A stretch of DNA of 64,000 bases from Lachnospiraceae bacterium (GTDB lineage Bacteria; Bacillota; Clostridia; Lachnospirales; Lachnospiraceae). The stretch lies in the NCBI GenBank assembly GCA_024399135.1, contig JAKSHY010000016.1, positions 1-64,000 on the forward strand, written 5' to 3'. A model generated the notes under the pieces. That model was not told the DNA's origin. It saw nothing but the letters and a program-made list of their open reading frames with translations, and searched no databases. Below, piece by piece: positions 1-8,760 of the stretch (its first letter is position 1; each line of letters begins with the position of its first letter). The position numbers and the translations under genes are program-made.

Positions 1-230
1 AAAGAAGGTGGGTCAGAAGTACGTGAATATGAGAAATAGACCCGCGTGAAGAAAAAGAAGGTGGGTCAGAAGTACGTGAATATGAGAAATAGACCCGCAT
101 GAAGAATAGAAGGTGGGTCAGAAAGACGTGAGTATGAGAAATAGACCCGCGTGAAGAAAAGAAGGTGGGTCAGAAAGACGTGAATATGAGAAATAGACCC
201 GCGTGAAGAAAAAGAGATGGGTCAACAAGC
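1..230. repeat. Tandem 52-53 bp palindromic repeat array 1 (GGGTC/GACCC type)
   Basis: Four full units and a decaying fifth follow one another, with GGGTC at 10, 63, 115, 167 and 219 (periods 53, 52, 52, 52). Each unit has GACCC followed about 23 bp later by GGGTC, with purine-rich filler between. The array continues off the left edge of the window, so its real size is unknown. The period is not a multiple of 3 and there is no open frame. It lies about 150 bp upstream of the first kinase gene. It is the reverse-orientation relative of the array at 8761-9085. Confidence 0.9.
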
Positions 231-382
231 CGCAATGAATAAAAGTGTTGCAACACGACATTTGAAGACTAAGATTTATCTGTCAGAAAAAAGTGCTAAC
301 TTTTGGTTTGCAGAAACATCTTCTTCCATTGATACTTGATTTTACTCGCTATTTATTTTACGATTGTTGCGGGAGAATGCTT

Positions 383-2641
383 ATGACTACTTTTGAAGTA
401 TTATATATTTTTCAAATTATCGCTATAATTATCGGACTTGTTGGTATTTTTACTCTTTTTAGTAATCTATCAAGTCCTGAATCAAAATATCTTCTTACTT
501 CGGCAATCTGTTCTGAGATTTTCGCGTTTGGTTTCCTGCTTGAAATGATAGCCAAGACAGAAGGAGAGGCCTTGTACGCTCTTTATGTTCAGCAGATAGG
601 TCTGTCCTATATAGGACTTTTGATGTCCATTTATGTCGTGAAGCTTACTAATCTTATAAGAGTTGACGACAGAATATGGGGTGCTTTCTTTTTCCTTAAT
701 ACGATTAAGCTTGGTGTTGCATTAACAACAAGGGCACATAGCTTTTATTATGCTAATATGGAATTCGTTCATGGGGAATTGTTTGATCATATTATTTATG
801 AAAGAACGTTCTTAAGAATTTTTGATATGTCAGTTGTTGGCATAATGATGATGTTTAGCTTCGTCGTTACTGCTATTGCGACGCGCAGAGCAAAAAGAAG
901 AGATATCAAAAGGCGGTATGCATGGCTGTCATGTGGTATGTTCATGACTGTTATGTCGTGGATATTTACTGCAATTCTGGGATTTGAGGAATATAAGTGT
1001 ATTTCGGCTGTAGCCACCATATCATTCGGAATGATAGCTCTTATTAAATCAAAGGGAAAGATGTATGATCCTGTTGAAATCGGAAGAGCAAATCTTTTCA
1101 TGAATTCAACGAGTGGTCTTGTTATTACAGATCCTGACTTTAATTTCTTAGATGCTAACCGTATGGCTGGTCTGATTTTTCCTGAATTAGCAAGCTATGA
1201 TACGGGAAAATCACTTATGTTTATTCCTGAAATTACCAAAGAAGAGGTTGAAAAGGAAGTATTCGAATTTTCTAGAAATGATTTTTATTATGAGGTTATG
1301 GTTAAAAAAATCATCGAAGGAAAGAAGGATGTTGGATGTGTTCTTGTAATAACTAATATCACTCATCTTAAGAATCAGATGATGCGAATAGAGGAGCTTA
1401 AGGAAGTTGCTGAGAGCGCCAGCGAAGCTAAGACGATTTTCCTTGCTAATATGAGTCATGAAATGAGGACTCCGCTTAATGCTGTTATTGGACTTTCGGA
1501 GCTTTCAGAGCGTGAGAGTAAGCCAGAACAGATTAAGTCTTATATTTCGCAGATTAAGAATTCAGGCCAGATGCTTCTTGAGATTGTGAATGACGTTCTC
1601 GACTTTTCGAAGGTAGAATCAGGAAAGCTTGAAATTGTTCCTGACAAATATTCAGTTCCTGAAATGATAAGCGCCGTGGTGAATGTCGTTAATGTAAGAC
1701 TTGGTGGCAAGGAGCTTGACTTCATAGTTGATGTGAATTCAGGAATTCCGGAATATCTTATTGGTGATGACGCCAGAATTAAGCAGATACTGGTGAACTT
1801 CCTAAGTAATGCAGTTAAGTATACAATCACAGGATTCGTTAAGCTTTCAGTTGATTATGAAAAGCTTGATGATACTAACATTTCTCTTATGTTCTCGGTA
1901 GAAGACAGTGGAAAGGGAATTAAGGAAAAAGATATAGGCAGTCTATTTAAGAATTTCACGAGAGTGGATCTTAAGGCTAATAGAAATATTCAGGGAACAG
2001 GACTTGGTCTTGCTATTTCGGGACGTTTGGTTGAACTCATGGGTGGAAAACATGAGGTTACAAGCGAATATGGAAAGGGTAGTAAGTTTAGCTTTAATAT
2101 ACCGCAGGAAATTGCTTCAACCAGTGTGCTTGGTGATGGCAAAAGAATTGAAATAAAGGTAAAGAAATATGCTTCCTTTGAACTTGGACAGTTTACAGGA
2201 AAAGCTGATACGACTGGAAGCGTTTCTGAAATAATAGAAAAAGAGGAAGAGATTATAGCTAAGAACTGTGAGAATAAGCTTTTCTTAGTTGTTGATGATA
2301 ATGCCATTAACATTAAGGTTCTTCAGGCATTACTTAAGGTATTCAGGATAGAAAGTGAATCTGCCATGAGTGGTCAGGAGGCTATTGATAAGTTTAGGGA
2401 AAGACAATATGACATGGTATTCATGGATCATATGATGCCTAATATGGATGGTGTAGAGGCAACCTCATTTATAAGAAATCTTAATGTTTCCTGGGCTATG
2501 GATACTCCAATAATTGCATGTACTGCTAATGCAATTAAAGGCGTAGAAGAGATGTTCATTGAAAACGGTATGAATGACTATATTTTCAAACCAATTGAGA
2601 TGGATGATCTTAAAGAACTTCTGAAGAAGTATTTTTGCTAA
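383..2641 (+). CDS. Hybrid sensor histidine kinase with 7TM-like sensor and receiver
   Basis: Membrane sensor kinase of 752 residues. The first 220 or so residues hold about seven hydrophobic segments, like the 7TM N-terminal module of many Lachnospiraceae kinases. A PAS-like linker and a short coiled coil follow. The HisKA box SHEMRTPLN has the phospho-acceptor His at about residue 359. The HATPase N, G1 and G2 boxes follow (NAVKY, DSGKG, GTGLGL). The C-terminal receiver has DD near its start, Asp682 in FMDHMMP and a KP motif. There is no HPt domain, so phosphate must pass to another protein. The reading frame is open from 293, but the ATG at 383 has GGGAGA seven bases upstream, so I start there. 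The ligand and output are unknown. The closest relative in the window is the kinase at 24342. Confidence 0.88.
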   Translation: MTTFEVLYIFQIIAIIIGLVGIFTLFSNLSSPESKYLLTSAICSEIFAFGFLLEMIAKTEGEALYALYVQQIGLSYIGLLMSIYVVKLTNLIRVDDRIWGAFFFLNTIKLGVALTTRAHSFYYANMEFVHGELFDHIIYERTFLRIFDMSVVGIMMMFSFVVTAIATRRAKRRDIKRRYAWLSCGMFMTVMSWIFTAILGFEEYKCISAVATISFGMIALIKSKGKMYDPVEIGRANLFMNSTSGLVITDPDFNFLDANRMAGLIFPELASYDTGKSLMFIPEITKEEVEKEVFEFSRNDFYYEVMVKKIIEGKKDVGCVLVITNITHLKNQMMRIEELKEVAESASEAKTIFLANMSHEMRTPLNAVIGLSELSERESKPEQIKSYISQIKNSGQMLLEIVNDVLDFSKVESGKLEIVPDKYSVPEMISAVVNVVNVRLGGKELDFIVDVNSGIPEYLIGDDARIKQILVNFLSNAVKYTITGFVKLSVDYEKLDDTNISLMFSVEDSGKGIKEKDIGSLFKNFTRVDLKANRNIQGTGLGLAISGRLVELMGGKHEVTSEYGKGSKFSFNIPQEIASTSVLGDGKRIEIKVKKYASFELGQFTGKADTTGSVSEIIEKEEEIIAKNCENKLFLVVDDNAINIKVLQALLKVFRIESESAMSGQEAIDKFRERQYDMVFMDHMMPNMDGVEATSFIRNLNVSWAMDTPIIACTANAIKGVEEMFIENGMNDYIFKPIEMDDLKELLKKYFC

Positions 2642-2679
2642 AGTGAATTGTAATAAATAATAGAAAATGTAATAAAGTA

Positions 2680-2730
2680 AAATCCCCCGTAAGTAAGGTT
2701 ACAGTGAACTGAGCTTGCGGGGGATTTTGT
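2680..2730. terminator. Bidirectional terminator between convergent genes
   Basis: The arms AATCCCCCG and CGGGGGATT, with A-rich sequence before and T-rich sequence after, form a strong hairpin. It lies between the converging kinase and GH127 genes and can serve both strands. Confidence 0.8.
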
Positions 2731-2759
2731 CTATTTTAGATAAATTCATTTAATTATTA

Positions 2760-4622
2760 TCATTTGCATACTGGAAAATATACCTGGTAGTTTTCGTATC
2801 CTACCTTGTTAAGTGGTATGAAATTGATACCTGGATCCTGATATTTAGTTCTGAAGGTATCAATCCATGAGCCCCATTCACGTTCGTTATCGTGGATAAG
2901 TAATTCTGATAGTTCATGACCATGTGTATATAATGTTCTTTCCTCACGGCATAGTCCGGCCAGTACATAAGGTCCGTATGAGAATGCAACCATATCAGAG
3001 TCATCCTCAAGCTGTGTTGTATAGATATCCATAGGAAGCATAAGCTTAACTATATCTTTGGCCTTAAAGGTTCTCTTAAGACGAATGAAACCGCCTTCAA
3101 GAATTGAATCAATATCAATCTCTTCTTCGTTAAGCATCAAGGTGGCTTTCTTATGAACCCACGCAGGCAATCTTAAATTCAGAGTGAATTCCAAAGGCGA
3201 ATCCATATTAATTTCGAAACATTCAAGCAAAACATCAGGATGATGCATGTAGATGTGCGAAATGTCATTTTGAGACTGCTTGGCATCGTTGGTGCTGGAA
3301 GACTGATAGCAGCCACTTAGTGTATCACGGTACTGATTGATGCTAATTGTTGCTCCATCAATGTCGAAGGCTGCTAAAGAAGCGGCATAGACACCAGTAT
3401 ATATATCTTTGTCCTCCTGATAATAAAGATATCTGTTGTGGGAAGCATTAGCCTGAACTAAGGTTCCGTGACAGCAGAAGAAATCTGAAAACTTGCTTGC
3501 CCATACCTTCTTGGCGCCTGAACGAAGTGGCTGGAAGTAGGTGATAAGGCCCTCTTCTTTAGTCAAAGCTTCTTCGCCGTTAGCATGTGAGGTTCTAAAA
3601 TGTCCCTGAGACATGATTCCGTTGTAGAGATTCTTTTCGATGTAGTCTAAATATCTGTGATCTTTAGTCCATTTAAAAAGAATATCAGCTAGTCTTATCA
3701 TGTTATAGACAGTACAGTGCTCCTGATTCTTCTGACCTAAGCGATTCTCCATTGAATGTGGAGGAGTCCAGATTTCGCCACAAGTCTGACCACCAGTAAC
3801 TGAGGTTCCGCGTTTGAAAACTGCAAGGTCAAAGTATGCCATGGCGATGTTTTTGAATCTCTCGATACCAGTTGCCTCATAAATTCTGGCGCATCCAATA
3901 GCTTCCGGAATAGTAGTGTTGGCATGCATATTGGTTAATACATCAACGCCCTCTAACAAAGGGTTAAAGAGACGTCTTCTGTCATATTTGTCAATTAATG
4001 TAAGATACATTTCATCTTTCGTGAATTCGTAAAGGTCGGCCCAGATTTCTAACATTCCGCCAGTTTCGAAATCAAGGATATCATCCATTTCGTCATAGGA
4101 CTTGTCCTTAACCCAGTTAAAAAACCATTTAGAAAAATTAATAGAAACCTCTAATGCTTCCTTGTTCCCGGTATAGCGATACATGTCGTTAAGTCCCAGG
4201 AAGGTTTTGTGTACAGTATAATGAGGTGCCCAGACCTGTTTACCCTTGGCAATCCAGTAAAAATATTTTTCTGGAATTGAAGCTACCCATTCGCCACCAT
4301 TTTCAATCTGGCATTTTTTAAGTTCATGAACAATGGCATTTCCTTTTGCTAACAATTCTTCATCACCTGTTTCATGATAGGTAAGGGCTACTGCACTCAA
4401 GTAATGACCAAGAAAATGACCTCTAAGCTGACATGTTGGATCTTCCCAGCCTGTGTGAAGAGCTATCTTTTTTCCGTAATTCTGATTTAATCCGGCTTCA
4501 TTATAATAGTTCATAAGAAGCGCATCTTTATTCAGCTCTGTAAGGTATGTATAGTTATCACGTTCCTTGGTAAGTAATGCGTCATCCTTTAATTTGACTT
4601 TATTTCCTTCAAGAGAAATCAT
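2760..4622 (-). CDS. GH127-family beta-L-arabinofuranosidase (DUF1680 type)
   Basis: Cytoplasmic glycosidase of 620 residues with no signal peptide. It is expected to release L-arabinofuranose from beta-linked arabino-oligosaccharides such as those of plant hydroxyproline-rich glycoproteins. The N-terminal HFLGHYLSAVALTY region and the (alpha/alpha)6 barrel are typical of the family. The family's zinc-binding and catalytic residues are visible: Glu301 and Cys303 in QEHCTVYN, and the Cys383-Cys384 pair in FFCCHGT. In characterised GH127 enzymes one of the paired Cys is the nucleophile. The ATG at 4622 follows AAAGGAAA, a good ribosome binding site. No transporter gene is adjacent, so the gene seems to stand alone. 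Substrate detail is inference. Confidence 0.9.
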   Translation of the reverse strand: MISLEGNKVKLKDDALLTKERDNYTYLTELNKDALLMNYYNEAGLNQNYGKKIALHTGWEDPTCQLRGHFLGHYLSAVALTYHETGDEELLAKGNAIVHELKKCQIENGGEWVASIPEKYFYWIAKGKQVWAPHYTVHKTFLGLNDMYRYTGNKEALEVSINFSKWFFNWVKDKSYDEMDDILDFETGGMLEIWADLYEFTKDEMYLTLIDKYDRRRLFNPLLEGVDVLTNMHANTTIPEAIGCARIYEATGIERFKNIAMAYFDLAVFKRGTSVTGGQTCGEIWTPPHSMENRLGQKNQEHCTVYNMIRLADILFKWTKDHRYLDYIEKNLYNGIMSQGHFRTSHANGEEALTKEEGLITYFQPLRSGAKKVWASKFSDFFCCHGTLVQANASHNRYLYYQEDKDIYTGVYAASLAAFDIDGATISINQYRDTLSGCYQSSSTNDAKQSQNDISHIYMHHPDVLLECFEINMDSPLEFTLNLRLPAWVHKKATLMLNEEEIDIDSILEGGFIRLKRTFKAKDIVKLMLPMDIYTTQLEDDSDMVAFSYGPYVLAGLCREERTLYTHGHELSELLIHDNEREWGSWIDTFRTKYQDPGINFIPLNKVGYENYQVYFPVCK

Positions 4623-4732
4623 TTTTGTTTCCTTTCATGAATGTTTTATATAAGATATTTGCCAGATTTTTGCTACATGAAGAGCGGTTCCTGATACTTT
4701 ATATGATATAAAAAACATATATCTTTGTATAC

Positions 4733-4751
4733 AGGAAATGTGAAATGTTAG
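4733..4751 (+). repeat. Left copy of 19-bp direct repeat flanking array 2
   Basis: AGGAAATGTGAAATGTTAG occurs here and again, identically, at 5186-5204. The two copies bracket repeat array 2. They may be remnants of a duplication or the ends of an inserted block. Confidence 0.8.
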
Positions 4752-4791
4752 CATTCTAGTTGTAAAACATCTAGATGTGAAAAGAGGTGTG

Positions 4792-5143
4792 ATTTTCAAT
4801 ATTAATTCGAAAATTGGTGATTGTTTCTTGAAAAACCATTTTTTATAACCCCTTCATTTGGGAATATAAGGTTATAAGATTCTAATATCATTCGAATTAG
4901 TAACCATGAATAAGATAAAATAATGGTTATCATATTATAGTTATTCTTCTTTTATAACCATTTCATATTTTTGAATTGGTAATAAACCTCAACTATAGGT
5001 CTATCTTATTACCCTAAAATACTTTTTTATATGGTGACTGAAGCTATAATAGTCCATTCTTATTACCTTTTTTACAAAATGCATGGGTAATAAGCACATA
5101 AAATATTCATTTTTGTAACCATTTTCATTGTTATCCACATGTC
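4792..5143. repeat. Degenerate 53-55 bp palindromic repeat array 2 (TAACC/GGTTA type)
   Basis: TAACC or TTACC occurs at 4846, 4901, 4955, 5009, 5063 and 5116 (steps 55, 54, 54, 54, 53). In five of these units the inverted partner follows 23-24 bp later: GGTTA at 4870 and 4925, GGTAA at 4978 and 5086, GGTGA at 5033. A half unit with only GGTGA at 4816 precedes them. The rest of each unit has diverged strongly. The spacing rule is the same as in arrays 1 and 3, although the pentamers differ. Confidence 0.75.
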
Positions 5144-5185
5144 AATTTCTCGACGCGGATAGGAATGTATAATGTTGGCATAATA

Positions 5186-5204
5186 AGGAAATGTGAAATG
5201 TTAG
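5186..5204 (+). repeat. Right copy of 19-bp direct repeat flanking array 2
   Basis: Identical to 4733-4751. A shorter echo, GTGAAATGTAG, follows directly. Confidence 0.8.
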
Positions 5205-5345
5205 TGAAATGTAGGTGGGCTAATTGAGGTTAATATATTGTGGTGATAGAATAAAGTCATAGGCTTAGAGAACTGGTTTAGAATTCCGGTGTAGAAAGTA
5301 AAAGAATGTTTAGGCTTAGAAATTCGAGGAAGGTTTTAATCAGGT

Positions 5346-6431
5346 ATGACTATGTGGTTTATTATTATGGCAGTAGTAATGGCGCTTTTAGCGTTGAGCG
5401 TGCTGTCTTTAATTAAAAAGGTAAGAAAGTTTAGCAAAAAGATTAATTTTCTTTTAGGCGCAGCGATTGTTGGTGTTACGTTTCTTATATTCTCGCTTTG
5501 CTGGACAGTGATTAACGCGATTGTTGTAATGATTCATCTGTTTTTGTTTTGGGCACTTTTTGATGGAATAGGACTTCTTATTGAAAAATGCACTAAAAAG
5601 AAAGCGAAAATATATTGGGAAGGAATAGTAACGATTGTTGTAACTACTATATATTTTTCAGTGGCATGGTATCTTGCACATAATGTCTGGATTACAGAAT
5701 ATGATGTTTCCACGTCCAAAGATATAGGTGTTGAGCGCTTTAAGGTTGTTGGATTCGGAGATGCTCATATGGGAGCAATCTTTGATTATGATAAGCTTGA
5801 AGAGTATGTTGAAAGAATCAATGAACTTGAGCCGGATGTAGTTTTAATAGTAGGCGACTTTATTGATGATTCGACTACCAGGGAGAATATGGAAAAAAGC
5901 TGTGATGCTTTGGCCAAGCTTAAGACGACTCAGGGTGTGTATTTTTCCTATGGAAATCATGATGCAGGTTATAATTCTGCTGAAAGGAGAGGCTATTCGG
6001 TAGAAGATTTCGAAAGAAAGCTCACTGAGAATGGTGTTACTATACTGGTTGATGAGGTTCAGAAGGCAGTGGGAAATATATACCTTGTTGGAAGAAACGA
6101 TACCAGGGTAGTTACAAGACAAAAAGCTTCAGTTCTCTCTTCAATGGTTCCGGATGGTGCATTTAGTCTAGTGCTTGATCATGAGCCTAACGATTATGAT
6201 AATGAAGAAAATGCCAAAATGGATTTAGTTTTGTCAGGACATACTCATGGAGGTCAGTTCTTCCCAATAACCAAGGTTGGTGAGTGGATAGGCGCTAATG
6301 ATAAGACCTACGGATACGAAAAACGTACAGACACTAACTTCGTAGTGACATCAGGAATTGCAGACTGGGAACTTAAATTTAAAACAGGATGCAAGTCAGA
6401 GATTTTCGTTGTTAATATAGTAAAGGAATGA
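5346..6431 (+). CDS. Membrane-anchored metallophosphoesterase (YkuE/YaeI type)
   Basis: Calcineurin-fold phosphodiesterase of 361 residues. About four hydrophobic segments fill the first 120 residues, then the catalytic domain follows. All metal-binding motifs are present: GDAHMG (Asp139, His141), GDFIDD, GNHD and GHTHGG. Relatives act on lipid or nucleotide phosphodiesters at the membrane, such as UDP-diacylglucosamine-type substrates. The substrate here cannot be read from sequence. The ATG at 5346 is preceded by GAGGAAGG about 12 bases upstream; an in-frame ATG at 5352 is less well placed. It is followed 47 bp later by the zinc-ribbon gene. Confidence 0.87.
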   Translation: MTMWFIIMAVVMALLALSVLSLIKKVRKFSKKINFLLGAAIVGVTFLIFSLCWTVINAIVVMIHLFLFWALFDGIGLLIEKCTKKKAKIYWEGIVTIVVTTIYFSVAWYLAHNVWITEYDVSTSKDIGVERFKVVGFGDAHMGAIFDYDKLEEYVERINELEPDVVLIVGDFIDDSTTRENMEKSCDALAKLKTTQGVYFSYGNHDAGYNSAERRGYSVEDFERKLTENGVTILVDEVQKAVGNIYLVGRNDTRVVTRQKASVLSSMVPDGAFSLVLDHEPNDYDNEENAKMDLVLSGHTHGGQFFPITKVGEWIGANDKTYGYEKRTDTNFVVTSGIADWELKFKTGCKSEIFVVNIVKE

Positions 6432-6478
6432 TAAAATTTAGTTTGGTAAATAAATACTTGATATAAAGGAGATTTGCT

Positions 6479-8380
6479 ATGTTTTGTATGAAATGTGGAA
6501 CACAAAATGCTGATGGTGCAGCGTTTTGTATAGGATGTGGTGAAAGACTCACTCCAGCTACTCCAGTTCCAGCACCAGTTGTAGAGACACCAGTAGTGGA
6601 AGAACCAGTAGTTGAGACACCGGTTGTAGAGACACCAGTTGTAGAGACACCGGTTGTAGAAGCTCCAGTAGTAGAAGCTCCGGTAGTTGAGACACCAGTA
6701 GTGGAAGCTCCAGTAGCTGAGACACCAGTAGTGGAAGAACCAGTAGTTGAGACACCAGTAGTGGAAGAGCCAGTAGTTGAGGCACCGGTAGTAGAGACAC
6801 CAGTAGTAGAAGAGCCAGTAGCTGAGACACCAGTAGTGGAAGAACCAGTAGTTGAGGCACCAGTTGTAGATGCAGCACCTGCTGAGCCAGTAACATATGA
6901 GCAGCCAGTGTACGAGCAGCCAGTACAGCAGCCAGTATATGAGCAGCCAGTACAGCAGCCTGTATATGAGCAGCCAGTGCAGCAGCCAGTATACCAGCAG
7001 CCTGTGTATGAGCAGCCAGTGCAGCAGCCTGTATATCAGCAGCAAATGTATCAGCAGCCTGCTCCTCAGGAAGCTCCTAAGAAAAAGAAGAAGCATTTAG
7101 GACTTAAAATATTCTTAATCATTTTAGGACTTCTAATTGTAGGCGCAGGAACTTTAGTTGCACTTCATTTCTTCGTATGGAATAAGACAGTTGAGGTTGA
7201 CCTTTCGAAGTATGTTGAGGTTGAATTCGAAGGATATGAAGGATTCGGAACAGCGAAGGCTTCATTTGATAAGAAGGCATTCGAAAAAGATTTCGGAGAA
7301 GAGATTAAGATTAACAAATTCACATTCTTAGTTGATATGATTAAGGGTGATGAGAAGATAGAGTGGAGTAAGGTTCCAGATCAACTTGATGAAATCGATG
7401 CAATAGATGGTCTTGTTGAGAAGTGTATTGATGGATCTTTAGATAAGACAGATGGCCTTTCTAACGGTGATAAGATTAAATATACATTCGAGTGCGATGA
7501 TGAGACAGCCAAGGATTACTTCAATACTGTTATGCAACATGAAGAAATCGAGTTCGAGGTAGAAAACCTTGATGCGGCAGCACCATTTGATCCTTTCGAA
7601 AACCTTGAAGTTAGAACTGAAGGTATTGACGGAGAGGGAACAGCTGAGTTGTATTTTGATTTAGTAGTTCCTGAGTTAGATGATTTAACCTATACTTTGG
7701 ATAAGGAAATGAACCTTACTAATGGTGATTACGTTACAGTAAATGTAAGCCTCAATATTTCAGAGGATGAATTCAGAAATAAGTATGGCAAGGTTCTTGA
7801 ATCTACACAGAAGGAATATCAGGTTATTGGACTTTCGCAGTATATTTCAAGCAATAATGATATGTCTTCCTTCCAGTTAAATCAGTTACAGTCTGCAGCT
7901 GAGCCTAAGTTAAATGAATTGTTCACATTCACAGCAGATGGCGGAATGGAGTTCGAACTTGAGAATGCCAACTATATTGGTAATGTAATTGTCAAAAAGA
8001 ATCCAGGAAGCTCAATCAGAAGTGAGAATGTGATCTTCATGGTATATGAAATCGATGAAGAAGTAACAATTGATAATGATGAAGTATATGGTAGTGAAGA
8101 TTTGAAGCTTTACGAATTCGTAGCATACAAGGATATACTTGCTGTAGCTGATGAACTTTCATTTGATACTCTTAATGTTGTCTATACTGAAAACAAATAT
8201 GAATTTGAAATTTTAGCTGAAGCTGTTAAGAAGGGAAAGCCAAATCAGAAGTGGAACTGCTGGATATTAGGATATGATAATATTGATGATCTTGCAGCTT
8301 ACCTTTCAGATACAGTAAGCCAGTTAGATGATGTAACAGTAGAAGATAACATTACATTATCACATACAAGAGTTAGATAG
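6479..8380 (+). CDS. Zinc-ribbon membrane protein with long Pro-rich repeats
   Basis: Protein of 633 residues. It opens with a zinc ribbon (Cys3, Cys6, Cys17, Cys20). About nineteen near-perfect pentapeptides (VVETP, VVEEP, VVEAP) follow, then YEQPV/QQPVY repeats to about residue 203 and a KKKKK stop-transfer block. One membrane segment lies near residues 208-233, and an acidic domain of about 400 residues should lie outside the cell. Zinc-ribbon-plus-TM proteins are common in Clostridia, but this exterior domain is not one I recognise. The low-complexity stretch is a likely flexible cytoplasmic linker. The DNA repeats (about 6563-7060) predict length variation by slippage. AAAGGAG supports the start. 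A terminator follows at 8430. Confidence 0.8.
   Translation: MFCMKCGTQNADGAAFCIGCGERLTPATPVPAPVVETPVVEEPVVETPVVETPVVETPVVEAPVVEAPVVETPVVEAPVAETPVVEEPVVETPVVEEPVVEAPVVETPVVEEPVAETPVVEEPVVEAPVVDAAPAEPVTYEQPVYEQPVQQPVYEQPVQQPVYEQPVQQPVYQQPVYEQPVQQPVYQQQMYQQPAPQEAPKKKKKHLGLKIFLIILGLLIVGAGTLVALHFFVWNKTVEVDLSKYVEVEFEGYEGFGTAKASFDKKAFEKDFGEEIKINKFTFLVDMIKGDEKIEWSKVPDQLDEIDAIDGLVEKCIDGSLDKTDGLSNGDKIKYTFECDDETAKDYFNTVMQHEEIEFEVENLDAAAPFDPFENLEVRTEGIDGEGTAELYFDLVVPELDDLTYTLDKEMNLTNGDYVTVNVSLNISEDEFRNKYGKVLESTQKEYQVIGLSQYISSNNDMSSFQLNQLQSAAEPKLNELFTFTADGGMEFELENANYIGNVIVKKNPGSSIRSENVIFMVYEIDEEVTIDNDEVYGSEDLKLYEFVAYKDILAVADELSFDTLNVVYTENKYEFEILAEAVKKGKPNQKWNCWILGYDNIDDLAAYLSDTVSQLDDVTVEDNITLSHTRVR
6563..7060 (+). 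repeat. In-frame 15-bp coding repeats in the zinc-ribbon protein
   Basis: Tandem 15-base units encode VVE(T/E/A)P, followed by 15- to 24-base units encoding YEQPVQQPV. Third-position changes between units show the amino acids are conserved while the DNA drifts. The antisense frame stays open here because of the repeat, giving a long false ORF. Confidence 0.9.
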
Positions 8381-8429
8381 TTTTATAGGTGAATCGTTTC
8401 ACGGTTTACAAAGTAACGCTAGATAACAC

Positions 8430-8462
8430 AAAATCCCAGGGAAATGAACCCTGGGATTTTGT
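8430..8462. terminator. Bidirectional terminator between zinc-ribbon gene and tRNA-Leu
   Basis: AAAATCCCAGGG and CCCTGGGATTTT form a perfect hairpin with a 7-nt loop. It ends the zinc-ribbon gene on the plus strand and the tRNA transcript on the minus strand. Confidence 0.88.
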
Positions 8463-8470
8463 TTACTAAA

Positions 8471-8551
8471 TGCGGGTGACAGGACTTGAACCTGCACGTC
8501 GGGGACACCAGAACCTAAATCTGGCGCGTCTGCCAATTCCGCCACACCCGC
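8471..8551 (-). tRNA. tRNA-Leu (anticodon UAG, reads CUA and other CUN codons)
   Basis: On the minus strand the sequence begins GCGGGTGTGGCGGAATTGGC and folds as a cloverleaf. Acceptor arms are GCGGGTG and CACCCGC. The anticodon stem CCAGA/TCTGG holds loop TTTAGGT, anticodon TAG. A long class II variable arm and GGTTCAAGTCC in the T arm fit Leu. The 3' CCA is not encoded. Confidence 0.95.
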
Positions 8552-8574
8552 GTATTCTATTTACGAACTTTATC

Positions 8575-8603
8575 AGTTTACCATCATCATTTTTTCTTGT
8601 CAA
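8575..8603 (-). promoter_or_regulatory. Sigma-A promoter of tRNA-Leu
   Basis: On the minus strand TTGACA (8598-8603) and TAAACT (8575-8580) are 17 bp apart. The -10 box ends 23 bp before the mature tRNA 5' end. Confidence 0.75.
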
Positions 8604-8760
8604 TCATCCATCTTAGTAAGTTTTCTATAAACCAAACATTGGCTCCATTTTTCTATTTACATCAATTTTACGTTTGCTGTTTTTGCTATGTATACTACAT
8701 TTAACAAGAAATCACTCTTGGTTTCTTATTATTTGTTAGTGTGTCTATTTTCATAGTTTC

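Larger units (their letters stand above)
4623..5345. other. 723-bp AT-rich intergenic region between divergent genes
   Basis: No gene is visible on either strand. The region holds repeat array 2 (4792-5143), a pair of 19-bp direct repeats on either side of it (4733-4751 and 5186-5204), and a perfect DnaA-box 9-mer TTATCCACA at 5131-5139. A copy of the CAAAGATATA motif lies near 4718 on the minus strand, upstream of the GH127 gene. Confidence 0.8.

Noticed and set aside
4792-5143. Origin of replication based on the DnaA box at 5131 and AT-rich repeats
   Set aside because: There is only one perfect DnaA box and no dnaA, dnaN or rep gene. The repeats are TAACC/GGTTA units, not iterons of a known replicon.
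6308-7096. 262-codon minus-strand frame rich in Leu, Trp and Tyr
   Set aside because: It is the antisense shadow of the VVExP/QQPVY coding repeats, with absurd composition and no RBS.
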